A stretch of DNA of 64,000 nt from Arthrobacter sp. ISL-95 (GTDB lineage Bacteria; Actinomycetota; Actinomycetes; Actinomycetales; Micrococcaceae), in assembly GCF_018613695.1 (NCBI RefSeq), contig NZ_JAGGPR010000003.1, forward strand, positions 62,001-126,000, written 5' to 3'. The notes below the pieces were generated by a model. It was not told the DNA's origin. It worked only from the letters and a program-made list of their open reading frames with translations, and did no database searches. This document shows, piece by piece, positions 1-7,999 of this stretch. Within the stretch, counting starts at the first letter, position 1, and the number at the start of each line of letters is the position of its first letter. The position numbers and the translations under genes were made by a program.

Positions 1-1
1 C

Positions 2-1201
2 ACGCGTGGCGCTAATGTCCAGTTGCTGGACCTCATTTCAACCGACGAGCTTTACTACGCCTGCGGGGCCTTGAACGCTGCCGGCGCAACGTTTACCGCC
101 AGTCACAACCCCGCCGCGTACAACGGGATCAAGATGTCCAAGGCCGGCGCCCAGCCCATATCCTCCGAGAGCGGCTTGAAGGAAATCCAGGCCCTCGCTG
201 AGCAGTACCTGAACACCGGCATGATCCCCGCGGCGGCCACCCGCGGCGAGATCGGCGTCCAAGACGTCCTGAAGGACTACTCCGAGTACCTTCGGAAGCT
301 CGTTGACCTTTCCGGGTCCCGTCCTCTCAAGGTCGTGGTAGATGCAGGCAACGGCATGGCCGGCCTCACCACCCCCGCCGTGCTCGGTGACAAACTCCTC
401 CCGGCGCTGCCCTTCGAAATCGTTCCCCTCTATTTCGAACTCGACGGCTCGTTCCCGAACCACCCCGCCAACCCCTTGGAGCCGGAAAACCTGCGCGACC
501 TCCAGGCCGCCGTCGTCAAGCACGGCGCGGACATCGGCCTCGCATTCGACGGCGACGCGGACCGCTGCTTCGTCATTGACGAAAAGGGCGAGCCCGTTTC
601 CCCTTCTGCGATCACCGGCATGGTGGCCCGGCGAGAGATTGCCCGCGCCCAAGCCTCGGGTGAAGAGAACCCCGTGATCATCCACAACCTCCTCACCTCC
701 AAAGCTGTGCCCGAGCTTGTTGCCAAGGACGGCGGCCGTGCCGTACGGACCCGTGTTGGACACTCCTTCATCAAGGCCGTCATGGCCGAGGAAGGTGCAG
801 TATTCGGTGGAGAGCACTCGGCACACTTCTACTTCCGGGATTTCTGGAACGCTGACACCGGCATGCTCGCCGCCATGCACGTCCTCGCTGCCTTGGGTGA
901 GCAGGATGGTCCGCTCTCCGAACTCGGCCGCCAATACGAGCCCTATGTCTCCTCCGGTGAAATCAACTCCGAGATCGAGGACAAAGCCGGTGCCGTGGAA
1001 CGCGTTCGCATCGACTTCGAAACCGAAGACATCGACATCGACCACATGGACGGCAGCACGTTCACGGCCAAGGACGGCAGCTGGTGGTTTAACCTCCGCC
1101 CGTCCAACACCGAGCCCTTCCTTCGCTTGAACGCAGAAGCCAAGGATCAGGCAACCATGGAGAAGATCCGGGACCGCGTTCTGGCCCTGGTCCGGTCCTA
1201 G
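2..1201 (+). CDS. Phosphomannomutase/phosphoglucomutase, 5' end cut by the window
   Basis: Alpha-D-phosphohexomutase that interconverts hexose 6- and 1-phosphates for nucleotide-sugar and cell-wall precursor supply. The frame is open from base 2, so about 399 residues are present and roughly 60-70 N-terminal residues of a ~460-residue family lie upstream. The visible hallmarks come in family order: the phosphoserine loop TASHNP, a GNGMAG turn, the metal loop DGDADR (about 548-565), the sugar-binding GGEHS loop, and the C-terminal phosphate-binding RPSNTEP segment. All catalytic elements in view are intact. The choice between mannose and glucose specificity (manB versus pgm) cannot be made from these motifs. 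The next gene starts 8 bases after the stop, so the two are probably co-transcribed. Confidence 0.93.
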   Translation, partial: TRGANVQLLDLISTDELYYACGALNAAGATFTASHNPAAYNGIKMSKAGAQPISSESGLKEIQALAEQYLNTGMIPAAATRGEIGVQDVLKDYSEYLRKLVDLSGSRPLKVVVDAGNGMAGLTTPAVLGDKLLPALPFEIVPLYFELDGSFPNHPANPLEPENLRDLQAAVVKHGADIGLAFDGDADRCFVIDEKGEPVSPSAITGMVARREIARAQASGEENPVIIHNLLTSKAVPELVAKDGGRAVRTRVGHSFIKAVMAEEGAVFGGEHSAHFYFRDFWNADTGMLAAMHVLAALGEQDGPLSELGRQYEPYVSSGEINSEIEDKAGAVERVRIDFETEDIDIDHMDGSTFTAKDGSWWFNLRPSNTEPFLRLNAEAKDQATMEKIRDRVLALVRS

Positions 1202-1209
1202 GAACCAGC

Positions 1210-1665
1210 ATGAACGAAGAACCAGCCACCGCGCCCAGCGAGGGCGAATCCGTCCAGGACCGTGAACTCCGCGAGACGCTGGGCACAGCACTCGGGACGG
1301 CCCAGGAACATATTCAGCAGAACGGCGGGTTCTTTCCGTTCGGCGTCACACTCTCGAACGATGACGAACTGCGGATAGTCATGATCGCCCCGGGCGAGCC
1401 GGACGATAATGGCGAGGTGGATGCCGGCCAGATGTTGACCGACATCCACGAATTGCTGCGCCAAGGCCGTGATGATTTCAAGGCTGTAGCTGTTGTGAGT
1501 GACGTCAGCCTGCCGGATCATGGATCTGACGGCATTCATGGTGCAGCCGAACACAGGGGCGGCGAAGTCCGTGCGGCCATCATTCCGTACACTCCCACGG
1601 TGGACGGTTTAGAATTTAGGGCCATGGAGCCCGATACCCACGAGCCATCCATCTGGGTGGACTAG
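1210..1665 (+). CDS. Conserved hypothetical protein, 151 aa
   Basis: I do not recognise a characterised family. The protein is acidic and soluble, with no signal peptide or membrane segment. Its N-terminal half holds predicted helices (ELRETLGTALGTAQEHI), then a strand-rich stretch with FFPFGVTLSNDDELRIV, and it ends in PSIWVD. AGGAACC sits just before the ATG. It starts 8 bases after the phosphohexomutase stop, which suggests one operon, and the next gene starts 22 bases after it. Length and codon use look like a real gene. Function unknown. Confidence 0.75.
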   Translation: MNEEPATAPSEGESVQDRELRETLGTALGTAQEHIQQNGGFFPFGVTLSNDDELRIVMIAPGEPDDNGEVDAGQMLTDIHELLRQGRDDFKAVAVVSDVSLPDHGSDGIHGAAEHRGGEVRAAIIPYTPTVDGLEFRAMEPDTHEPSIWVD

Positions 1666-1687
1666 ACCTTACCCGTGAGCTGATCCT

Positions 1688-2158
1688 ATGAAAATCAATG
1701 CCTTCGCAGATGTCAGCCTCCGCGCCATCATGGTGTTGGCCGCTGCTCCCGAGGGCACACTGCTTACCACCCAAGCGGTGGCCGATGCCGTGGGGACACC
1801 GTACAACCATGTCAGCAAGGCAATGGTCCGCTTGCGGGCGCTGGGCTACATCGACGTTGAACGGGGACGGCTCGGCGGTTCCCGGCTCAATGAATCCGGT
1901 CGGAGGGCCACCGTTGGAGAAGTCCTCCGGCATCTGGACAGCCGCCAGGATCCAGCGGAGTGCCAATCCCCCACAAAGAACTGCCCGCTCATCAATGAGT
2001 GCGGCCTGCGCCACGCGATGAACCGGGCCAGGGAAGCGTTCTACACCGAGCTCGATACCGTGGTGATCGCTTCCCTCCCCCATGCACGCCAGATGAACCC
2101 GGTGTTCCAATCCATCGGGCTGCGGCCTGAGTTCAGGACCCCTGCGACCCAGTCGTAG
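1688..2158 (+). CDS. nsrR: Rrf2-family regulator, NsrR-like (nitric-oxide sensor)
   Basis: A 156-residue Rrf2 protein with an N-terminal winged helix (FADVSLRAIMVLAAAP, then a recognition helix around TPYNHVSKAMVRL) and a C-terminal cluster of three cysteines (CQSPTKNC followed by PLINEC). This spacing resembles the ligands of the NO-sensitive iron-sulfur cluster of NsrR. NsrR represses NO-detoxification genes until NO damages the cluster. The gene directly downstream on the same strand is a flavohaemoglobin, the classic NsrR target, and an AT-rich palindrome lies between them. IscR or RsrR are alternatives, but the neighbour argues for NsrR. Confidence 0.82.
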   Translation: MKINAFADVSLRAIMVLAAAPEGTLLTTQAVADAVGTPYNHVSKAMVRLRALGYIDVERGRLGGSRLNESGRRATVGEVLRHLDSRQDPAECQSPTKNCPLINECGLRHAMNRAREAFYTELDTVVIASLPHARQMNPVFQSIGLRPEFRTPATQS

Positions 2159-2267
2159 CTGTTCCAGGGCAGGCAAAACCCTTTCCGATAGCTCCCTCGA
2201 TTGGGCATGCCAAGCGGAACCCATCCAGTTTGCACAACTCTTCTACGCGGTGTAGAACTTGGGATAT

Positions 2268-2296
2268 AAATATATGCATTCCAATGCCTATATATT
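2268..2296. promoter_or_regulatory. Candidate NsrR operator upstream of hmp
   Basis: An AT-rich imperfect palindrome in GC-rich surroundings. The core GCATT-CC-AATGC (2276-2287) is a perfect inverted repeat flanked by ATATAT runs. It resembles the described NsrR pattern of ATGCATTT/AAATGCAT half-sites and ends 34 bases before the hmp start. Binding is inferred. Confidence 0.6.
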
Positions 2297-2330
2297 CGGC
2301 CGGGCAGTCGGCCCCTACACCAGGAGAACC

Positions 2331-3488
2331 ATGCTCTCGGAAAAGTCCCGCCCTATCATCGAAGCCACTTTGCCCCTGGTTGGTACCCGGATCAGCACGA
2401 TCACCGTCGACTTCTACAACCGACTTTTTACAGCACACCCTGAGTTGCTCGACGGGTTGTTCAGCCGTTCCAACCAGCGCTCCGGCGACCAGCAGCGGGC
2501 CTTGGCCGGGAGCATTGCGGCCTTCGCTACCCACTTGATCAGCAATCCAGGCACCCTCCCGGAAAAGGTACTGTCCCGCATTGCACATAAACATGCTTCC
2601 CTCGGAATCACCGAGGATCAGTACGGAGTGGTCTACGAGCACCTCTTCGCAGCCATCGCAGCTGACTTGGCCGAGGTCATCACGCCGGAAATCGCCGAAG
2701 CATGGACAGAGGTCTACTGGCTCATGGCCGATGCCCTGATCAAGCTCGAGAAGGACCTCTACGCTTCACAGTCGAACAGCAAGATGTGGATGCCGTGGCG
2801 GGTCACAGCCAAGGATCCGGCGGGCACGGACGCCACGACCTTCACCCTGGAGCCGGCCGACGACACCCCGGTGACGGCAGCAAAGCCAGGCCAGTACGTC
2901 AGCGTCAAGGTCCAGCTCCCCGATGGACTCCGCCAGGTTCGCCAGTATTCGCTGTCCGGTGACGCAGGCACCAGCAGGGTCTTCACTACCAAGCTGAACG
3001 ACGGCGGTGAGGTATCCACAGCCCTGCACACCGGCGTCGAACCTGGCGACCTCCTTGAGATCTCAAACCCGTACGGCGAAATTACCCTCAAAGAAGGAGA
3101 CGGCCCGGTCATCCTGGCATCGGCGGGTATTGGCTGCACTCCCACGGCGTCCATCCTGCGGGCGCTCGCGCAAACAGGTACGGGCCGGCAGGTGATGGTG
3201 CTTCATGCTGAGAAAACCATGGAGAACTGGGCACTCAGCGGACAGATGACGGCGGACGCCGCGAAAATTGACGCCGACCTGAAGCTCTGGCTCGAAACAC
3301 CGCATGCCTCGGCCAGCCAAGGATTCATGTCGCTGCGCGAAGTGGACATGCCCGCAGACGCCTCGCTTTACCTTTGCGGGCCCCTCCCCTTCATGAAGAA
3401 GATCCGCGACGAAGCCATCGACGCAGGGATCCCGGCCACCCGCATTCATTACGAAGTGTTCGGCCCAGACGTTTGGCTCGCCAGCTAA
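2331..3488 (+). CDS. hmp: Flavohaemoglobin (nitric oxide dioxygenase)
   Basis: Converts NO and O2 to nitrate using NAD(P)H, FAD and haem in the cytoplasm. The 385-residue protein has the normal three-module layout: an N-terminal globin domain with the proximal haem histidine in KHASLGI (about residue 88), an FAD domain with RQYSLS, and an NAD domain with ASAGIGCTPT and YLCGPLPFM, ending with the FGPD signature. The ATG at 2331 is chosen because AGGAGAA precedes it and the protein then begins at the usual MLSEKSRPII. The NsrR-like gene upstream and the palindrome before it predict induction by NO. Confidence 0.95.
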   Translation: MLSEKSRPIIEATLPLVGTRISTITVDFYNRLFTAHPELLDGLFSRSNQRSGDQQRALAGSIAAFATHLISNPGTLPEKVLSRIAHKHASLGITEDQYGVVYEHLFAAIAADLAEVITPEIAEAWTEVYWLMADALIKLEKDLYASQSNSKMWMPWRVTAKDPAGTDATTFTLEPADDTPVTAAKPGQYVSVKVQLPDGLRQVRQYSLSGDAGTSRVFTTKLNDGGEVSTALHTGVEPGDLLEISNPYGEITLKEGDGPVILASAGIGCTPTASILRALAQTGTGRQVMVLHAEKTMENWALSGQMTADAAKIDADLKLWLETPHASASQGFMSLREVDMPADASLYLCGPLPFMKKIRDEAIDAGIPATRIHYEVFGPDVWLAS

Positions 3489-3497
3489 GTCCCGGCG

Positions 3498-3552
3498 CGA
3501 CTTGAGTCACGGCACGACTTGAGTCACGGCACGACTTGAGTCACAGCACGAC
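3498..3552. repeat. 17-bp tandem repeat, three copies
   Basis: Three consecutive 17-base units beginning CGACTTGAGTCAC (3498-3514, 3515-3531, 3532-3548), the last with one change, then the first four bases of a fourth. They lie just after the hmp stop and run into the hmp/pckG terminator. Each unit contains the palindrome TGAGTCA with a flanking base. Probably replication-slippage duplication; no function is evident. Confidence 0.85.
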
Positions 3553-3597
3553 GGCGGCCCGCCACCTTTCATACGAAAGGTGACGGGCCGTCGTCGT
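3549..3597. terminator. Terminator between convergent hmp and pckG
   Basis: A long GC-rich hairpin with a perfect inner stem CACCTTTC/GAAAGGTG around an ATAC loop (3563-3582), extended outward by CGGCCCG-type pairs with two mismatches. Its position between two convergent stops fits a bidirectional terminator, although no long T-run follows. Confidence 0.75.
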
Positions 3598-3628
3598 TCA
3601 CTTAAGAACGCCGTTGTTCCTAAGAGGT

Positions 3629-5455
3629 CTAGCCCAGACGGGTCTTGAGACCGTCCAGTTCAGACTGGAGTGCCACCGGGAGGGACTCGCCGAAGTTGGC
3701 GAACCATTCCTCGATGGACGCCAGCTCGGTTGCCCACTCCTCAGGGTCGACCCGAACAGCCGATTCAACCTCAGCCGGAGTCATGTCCAGGCCTTCGAGA
3801 TCCATGGATTCACCGGTCGGTACGAAACCGATCGGAGTTTCCACGGCGTCGGCCTTGCCTTCGAGGCGCTCGATGGCCCACTTGAGCACACGGGCGTTGT
3901 CCCCGAAGCCAGGCCAGGCGAAGCCGCCCTCAGCCGTACGACGGAACCAGTTGACCAGGAAGATCTTGGGCAGACGCTCCGGGTTGGCCTTGGCGGACAG
4001 GTTCACCCAGTGGTTCAGGTAGTCGCCTGCGTCGTAGCCGATGAACGGCAGCATGGCCATGGGGTCGCGGCGGACAACGCCAACGGCACCGGCGGCAGCA
4101 GCCGTGGTTTCGGAGGACAGGGTTGAACCCATGAAGATGCCGTTTGACCAGTCGCGGGCCTCGGTGACCAACGGGATGGTGGTCTTGCGGCGGCCGCCGA
4201 ACAGGATCGCGGACAGTTCCACGCCTTCGGGGCTGAAGTACTCTTCGGCCAGCATGTCGATCTGGTCGATCGGCGTGCAGAAGCGGGAGTTCGGGTGCGC
4301 TGCCGGGGCGTCGGAGTCCGGGGTCCAGGACTCGCCACGCCAGTCGGTCAGGTGCGCCGGAGTTTCCTCGGTCATGCCCTCCCACCAGACGCCACCGTCG
4401 TCGGTCAGTGCCACGTTGGTGAAGATGCTGTTGCCCTTGGCAATGGCACGCATGGCGTTGGGGTTGGTGCCCCAACCGGTGCCCGGTGCGACGCCGAACA
4501 GGCCGGCCTCGGGGTTGACGGCGCGGAGCTCGCCTTCCTTGCCGAAGCGCATCCACGTGATGTCGTCGCCCAGGGTCTCAACTTTCCAGCCCTTGATAGT
4601 GGGGTCGAGCAACGCGAGGTTGGTCTTGCCACAAGCGGACGGGAAGGCAGCAGAGACGTAGTAGGTCTTCTGCTCGGGGGAGGTCAGCTTGAGGATGAGC
4701 ATGTGCTCGGCCAGCCAGCCTTCGTCGCGTGCCATGACCGAGGCGATGCGCAGCGCGTAGCACTTCTTGCCCAGGAGGGCGTTGCCGCCGTAGCCCGAAC
4801 CGAAGGACCAGATGGAGCGCTCTTCGGGGAAGTGCACAATCCACTTGTCAGTGTTGCAGGGCCAAGCGACGTCGGCCTGGCCGGCTTCCAGCGGTGCGCC
4901 CAGCGAGTGGAGTGCCGGAACAAAGAAGGCATCGGTCTGCGTGATGCGGTCGAGGACGTCCGTACCAATGCGCGCCATGATGCGCATGGAGGCAACAACG
5001 TAGGCGGAGTCGGTGATCTCGACGCCAAACTTCGGGTCCTCGGCATCCAGGTGTCCCATGACGAACGGAATGACGTACATGGTGCGGCCGCGCATGGAGC
5101 CGGCGAACAGTCCGCGCAGCTTCTGCTTCATTTCGTCCGGAGCCATCCAGTTGTTGGTGAAGCCTGCATCGCGCTCGTTCTCGGAGCAGATGAAGGTCTG
5201 CTCTTCCACACGGGCAACGTCGGCAGGGTCAGAGAACGCCGCGAAGGAATTCGGGAACGTTTCCGGGTTCAGCCGCTTCAGCGTGCCAGCCTCGACCAGT
5301 TCGTCGGTGAGCTTCTTGTTTTCTGCTTCGCTGCCATCAACCCAGTGGATGCGGTCCGGCTGAGTCAGCTCGGCAACTTCCTCCACCCAAGCCAGAAGGC
5401 GTGCATGCGTAGTAGGTGCCTTCTCAAGCAGCGGCAGTCGCGCCAGATCGCCCAT
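3629..5455 (-). CDS. pckG: Phosphoenolpyruvate carboxykinase (GTP)
   Basis: Catalyses oxaloacetate + GTP to phosphoenolpyruvate + CO2 + GDP, the gluconeogenic link from the TCA cycle. The 608-residue length is standard for the GTP-dependent class found in actinobacteria. The kinase P-loop [11 protein letters not shown] with its reactive cysteine is at about residues 271-281, and the nucleotide/metal segment [10 protein letters not shown] and SRFCTPIDQ follow. A good Shine-Dalgarno (AGGAAGG) precedes the ATG at 5455. The gene is monocistronic: it converges with hmp across a hairpin, and a tRNA on the other strand starts about 285 bases upstream. A CRP-like palindrome lies in that upstream region. 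Confidence 0.97.
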   Translation of the reverse strand: MGDLARLPLLEKAPTTHARLLAWVEEVAELTQPDRIHWVDGSEAENKKLTDELVEAGTLKRLNPETFPNSFAAFSDPADVARVEEQTFICSENERDAGFTNNWMAPDEMKQKLRGLFAGSMRGRTMYVIPFVMGHLDAEDPKFGVEITDSAYVVASMRIMARIGTDVLDRITQTDAFFVPALHSLGAPLEAGQADVAWPCNTDKWIVHFPEERSIWSFGSGYGGNALLGKKCYALRIASVMARDEGWLAEHMLILKLTSPEQKTYYVSAAFPSACGKTNLALLDPTIKGWKVETLGDDITWMRFGKEGELRAVNPEAGLFGVAPGTGWGTNPNAMRAIAKGNSIFTNVALTDDGGVWWEGMTEETPAHLTDWRGESWTPDSDAPAAHPNSRFCTPIDQIDMLAEEYFSPEGVELSAILFGGRRKTTIPLVTEARDWSNGIFMGSTLSSETTAAAAGAVGVVRRDPMAMLPFIGYDAGDYLNHWVNLSAKANPERLPKIFLVNWFRRTAEGGFAWPGFGDNARVLKWAIERLEGKADAVETPIGFVPTGESMDLEGLDMTPAEVESAVRVDPEEWATELASIEEWFANFGESLPVALQSELDGLKTRLG

Positions 5456-5605
5456 TGCGGTTCCCTTCCTCGGGTTCAGTGGTGTGTCCTAAACGATAGG
5501 GGCCGCGGACCAGACCAATCCGCTGTCAGACATCGGACATCCAAAGTGGGTGGAGGGAAAATCCGCTAGAAATAAGGGTTCGAGGACCTGAGAAGCCAAA
5601 TTTAA

Positions 5606-5619
5606 GTGACGAAGGTCAC
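5606..5619. promoter_or_regulatory. Candidate CRP/GlxR-type site upstream of pckG
   Basis: GTGA-N6-TCAC, the core spacing of CRP/GlxR operators (TGTGA-N6-TCACA), about 150 bases upstream of the pckG start. GlxR control of gluconeogenic genes is known in corynebacteria. Outer bases do not match the full consensus, so this is a candidate only. Confidence 0.4.
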
Positions 5620-5739
5620 GTAGACCGGTCTAGTTGCCTAGATTACAGCTTTTCGATTTGGAACTTCACATGAACTTCTGTAAAGTTTATTGAGGTTCGA
5701 GGGGGTCAGAGAAACAGGCCGCCGAGAATCACACGAAAT

Positions 5740-5813
<74 letters not shown>

Positions 5814-5820
5814 CAAATGA

Positions 5821-5855
5821 AGACCCGCACCGGTTCGCCGGTGCGGGTCTTTTTT
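5821..5855 (+). terminator. Rho-independent terminator of tRNA-Arg
   Basis: Perfect 13-bp stem from 5821-5833 to 5838-5850 around a TTCG tetraloop, followed by a run of T. It starts seven bases after the tRNA. Confidence 0.95.
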
Positions 5856-5868
5856 ATGCCCGACTGAG

Positions 5869-5934
5869 CCCATGTAAGTAGCAGCACAGGCCTTTTTGAG
5901 CCCTCAAAACGGCATCAACTGCGACCTACTTGGG
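5869..5934. repeat. Intergenic palindrome, family A, copy 1
   Basis: An imperfect 66-base palindrome: a CCCA...AAGTAGCAG left arm, a central TTTTTGAG/CTCAAAA fold, and a CTGCGAC...TTGGG right arm. The same layout recurs at 13787-13860. It lies in the spacer after the tRNA terminator and appears more diverged than the second copy. Confidence 0.75.
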
Positions 5935-5971
5935 CGAGCACAGCGGCAGGTGACCCGCGCGCAGAAACCGG

Positions 5972-6015
5972 AAGGGCCGTCGTCGTACTTCGAGAGAAGT
6001 ACGATGGCGGCCCTT
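5972..6015 (-). terminator. Terminator of the GntR/FCD gene
   Basis: A 20-bp near-perfect stem (AAGGGCCGTCGTCGTACTTC against its complement, with two mismatches) around a GAGA loop. It lies about 20 bases beyond the stop of the leftward regulator gene. Confidence 0.75.
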
Positions 6016-6034
6016 TGCGTTAAGTGCGGAGCGC

Positions 6035-6763
6035 TTACTCCCCCACAGCCTCGGTAATACGACGCCGGATGCCGTCAAAGTGGCGGTTGAGCAGTTCAGA
6101 GGCGAGAACTTTGTCCCCGGCGGCGACAGCGGCGTAGATGCTGCGGTGCATAGCGGCGGTTTTTGCCAGGTCCTCGTTGCCCGGACCGATCTCCACATGG
6201 ATTTTCCGGTACACCTTCCAGAAAACCCCCATGAGGTTGATCAGGAGTTCATTGTTGAGCGGTTCGAAGAGCCGGCGGTGAAACTCGGCGTCGGCTGCGA
6301 CGAAGTTTTCGCCAGCTGCAGCCAGCTCCTCCATCTGCTTCACGGCTTCTTCAATGGAGGCGAGCTGATCCTTGGTCATGACATCCATGGAGGAGCCAAT
6401 CAGCCCGGATTCGAGCGCTTGGCGTACGTCCACCAGCTGCAAGGCCTCAAGACCCTGGTGCCGCAGTGAGAGTCGTCCACGGAATGTGAGTCCATCAGCC
6501 AGGGCATCGAAGTTGCTAGGCGCCACGAACATGCCGAAGCCATGCCGGATCTCAATGACGCCCAGGGCCTGGAGAACTTTGAGGGATTCACGGAGCGTAT
6601 TGCGCCCCACGCCAAGGGCGCCGGACAGCTCGCTCTCGGTGGGCAACGGATCGCCGGCCTCGAGCTCGCGCTCAAGGATCAATTCCATAATGTCCGACTG
6701 CAAGGCACGCAGCCGGGCCTGCGCGCTGAACCGCGCCTGCGGAACCACACCGGAAGTTGTCAT
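6035..6763 (-). CDS. GntR-family regulator with FCD (FadR-type) sensor domain
   Basis: A 242-residue repressor. The N-terminal winged helix (about residues 15-80) carries GDPLPTESELSGALGVG and RNTLRESLKVL, typical of the GntR class. The C-terminal all-helical FCD domain keeps metal/ligand-binding histidines in AEFHRRLF, HRSIY and NRHFDGIRRR. FCD regulators usually sense organic or sugar acids in central or sugar-acid catabolism. No obvious target lies beside it: a tRNA is downstream and a sulfurtransferase upstream. An imperfect palindrome 116-133 bases upstream suggests autoregulation. Ligand unknown. Confidence 0.9.
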   Translation of the reverse strand: MTTSGVVPQARFSAQARLRALQSDIMELILERELEAGDPLPTESELSGALGVGRNTLRESLKVLQALGVIEIRHGFGMFVAPSNFDALADGLTFRGRLSLRHQGLEALQLVDVRQALESGLIGSSMDVMTKDQLASIEEAVKQMEELAAAGENFVAADAEFHRRLFEPLNNELLINLMGVFWKVYRKIHVEIGPGNEDLAKTAAMHRSIYAAVAAGDKVLASELLNRHFDGIRRRITEAVGE

Positions 6764-6878
6764 GGCTTTCTCCTTGCCGATGCACCTCTCCCTCAGCCGG
6801 CGGAGGCCAGCAGCGGAAACAGGTGCGGTATTAACATTGAGGCGAGCTTAGTGCCCGGCCCCGATCAGGGGACTCGCA

Positions 6879-6896
6879 ACATACAATATCGGATGT
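6879..6896. promoter_or_regulatory. Candidate operator of the GntR/FCD regulator
   Basis: An 18-base imperfect palindrome ACAT-N10-ATGT centred on ATAT (14 of 18 positions symmetric). It is in the only AT-rich patch of the 267-base spacer upstream of the gntR gene. On the minus strand it contains TATTGT, which could serve as a -10. The rest of the spacer (6764-7030) shows nothing else I can name. Confidence 0.4.
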
Positions 6897-7030
6897 CCCA
6901 CCTCCGTCATAGCCATGTAGGCGCGAAAACGTTGAGATTTCTCGCCGGACCGGCCGCGACCGGTATAAATCCAGCGCAGGACCAAACCCCAAGGCGTCCA
7001 ATCTCACTTGACGTTCCGTTGTGACCGCCC

Positions 7031-7843
7031 TTACAGTACGGGCCTCTCCGTCGCATGGCCATACTGGGACCATCCGCCGACGAACAGCTTGCCCTGGCCC
7101 ATTCCAAGTTGCTCCATCGTCAGCAAGTTGTGGCAGGCGGTCACCCCGGAGCCGCAGTAGGAGATCGCGCTGTTCGCAGTCACGACGCCGGCACGTTCGA
7201 AGTTCGCGCGGATATGCACCTCTGGCAGCAGCTGTCCCGAATAGTCGAGGTTTCCTCGGCACGGGACGTTCACGGCACCGGGTATGTGGCCTGAACGGGG
7301 ATCGATGGGGTCTTGCCTGCCTTCGAACCGGTCACGATTCCTCGCATCCACTGTTATGAACGCGCCAGAGGAAGCTTCCGAAATGTCTGCCAGCAGGTGC
7401 GAAGGCCAGGCCTGAGCAGTGAAGCTCCCGGTCTGTCGCAGCGGCGTCTCCGTGGTGCGATCACCGGGATAGCTGCCGATACCGCCGTCCAGGATCGCCG
7501 CATGATGCCCCGTCGATCGGAGCATCCAAACCAGCCGGGCCGCGATGACTCCTCCGGCATCGTCATAGGCGATCACGGTGTCCGAGTCGCTGATCCCCGC
7601 TTCCCGCATCCCTTGGGCAAAAACCTCGGGATCGGGCAACGGGTTCCTCCCCGCTTCCGGGGATGCAGGACCGGACAACCACTCGTCCAGGTCGACGAAA
7701 ACGGCGCCGGGAACGTGGCCGCGCTGATACGCGTCCCTCCCGGAAGAGCCATCGAGATACCAACGGGAATCTGCAAGAACGAATTTCCCGGGGTTATCCG
7801 CGCACCAGCTCCAGTCGACAAAAGGCTTTAGTTCTTCTCCCAT
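7031..7843 (-). CDS. Sulfurtransferase (rhodanese / 3-mercaptopyruvate type)
   Basis: A two-domain rhodanese of about 270 residues that moves sulfane sulfur from thiosulfate or 3-mercaptopyruvate to a thiophilic acceptor. The catalytic loop CGSGVTA in the C-terminal domain matches the pattern usually associated with mercaptopyruvate sulfurtransferases. The N-terminal rhodanese domain has YDDAGG and lacks a catalytic cysteine, as is normal. The ATG at 7843 begins MGEELKPFVDWSW, where family members usually start; an upstream GTG at 7873 is possible, and neither has a strong Shine-Dalgarno. A family B palindrome lies upstream. Confidence 0.9.
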   Translation of the reverse strand: MGEELKPFVDWSWCADNPGKFVLADSRWYLDGSSGRDAYQRGHVPGAVFVDLDEWLSGPASPEAGRNPLPDPEVFAQGMREAGISDSDTVIAYDDAGGVIAARLVWMLRSTGHHAAILDGGIGSYPGDRTTETPLRQTGSFTAQAWPSHLLADISEASSGAFITVDARNRDRFEGRQDPIDPRSGHIPGAVNVPCRGNLDYSGQLLPEVHIRANFERAGVVTANSAISYCGSGVTACHNLLTMEQLGMGQGKLFVGGWSQYGHATERPVL

Positions 7844-7910
7844 AGCTTTGGAGCCTAAGTAGAAGTTCCACACTTTGAGATACGCATCCCATTATTCGGA
7901 CACGCCACGT

Positions 7911-7972
7911 GTTGCGGGGCCCGCTCTGCGCCCCAAAACCCACACCAGCCCTGCAAAGCAGGCCTCACAACG
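7911..7972. repeat. Intergenic palindrome, family B, copy 1
   Basis: A 62-base imperfect palindrome with arms GTTGCGGGGCCCGCTCTGC and the complement of GTTGTGAGGCCTGCTTTGC. It lies between two divergent genes. The arms match those at 13025, 24731 and 60962. Confidence 0.85.
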
Positions 7973-7999
7973 CTCAGGGAGCGGTTGTAGGCTTTCCCC

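Noticed and set aside
38..1291. Long open frame on the minus strand across the phosphohexomutase
   Set aside because: It is the antisense shadow of a gene with intact family motifs, and its amino-acid composition is not protein-like.
3498..3552. Tandem repeats as a CRISPR array
   Set aside because: The units are adjacent with no spacers, only 17 bases long, and no cas genes are present.
4295..5569. 424-codon plus-strand frame over pckG
   Set aside because: High-GC antisense shadow of a fully conserved enzyme; no ribosome-binding site or family match.
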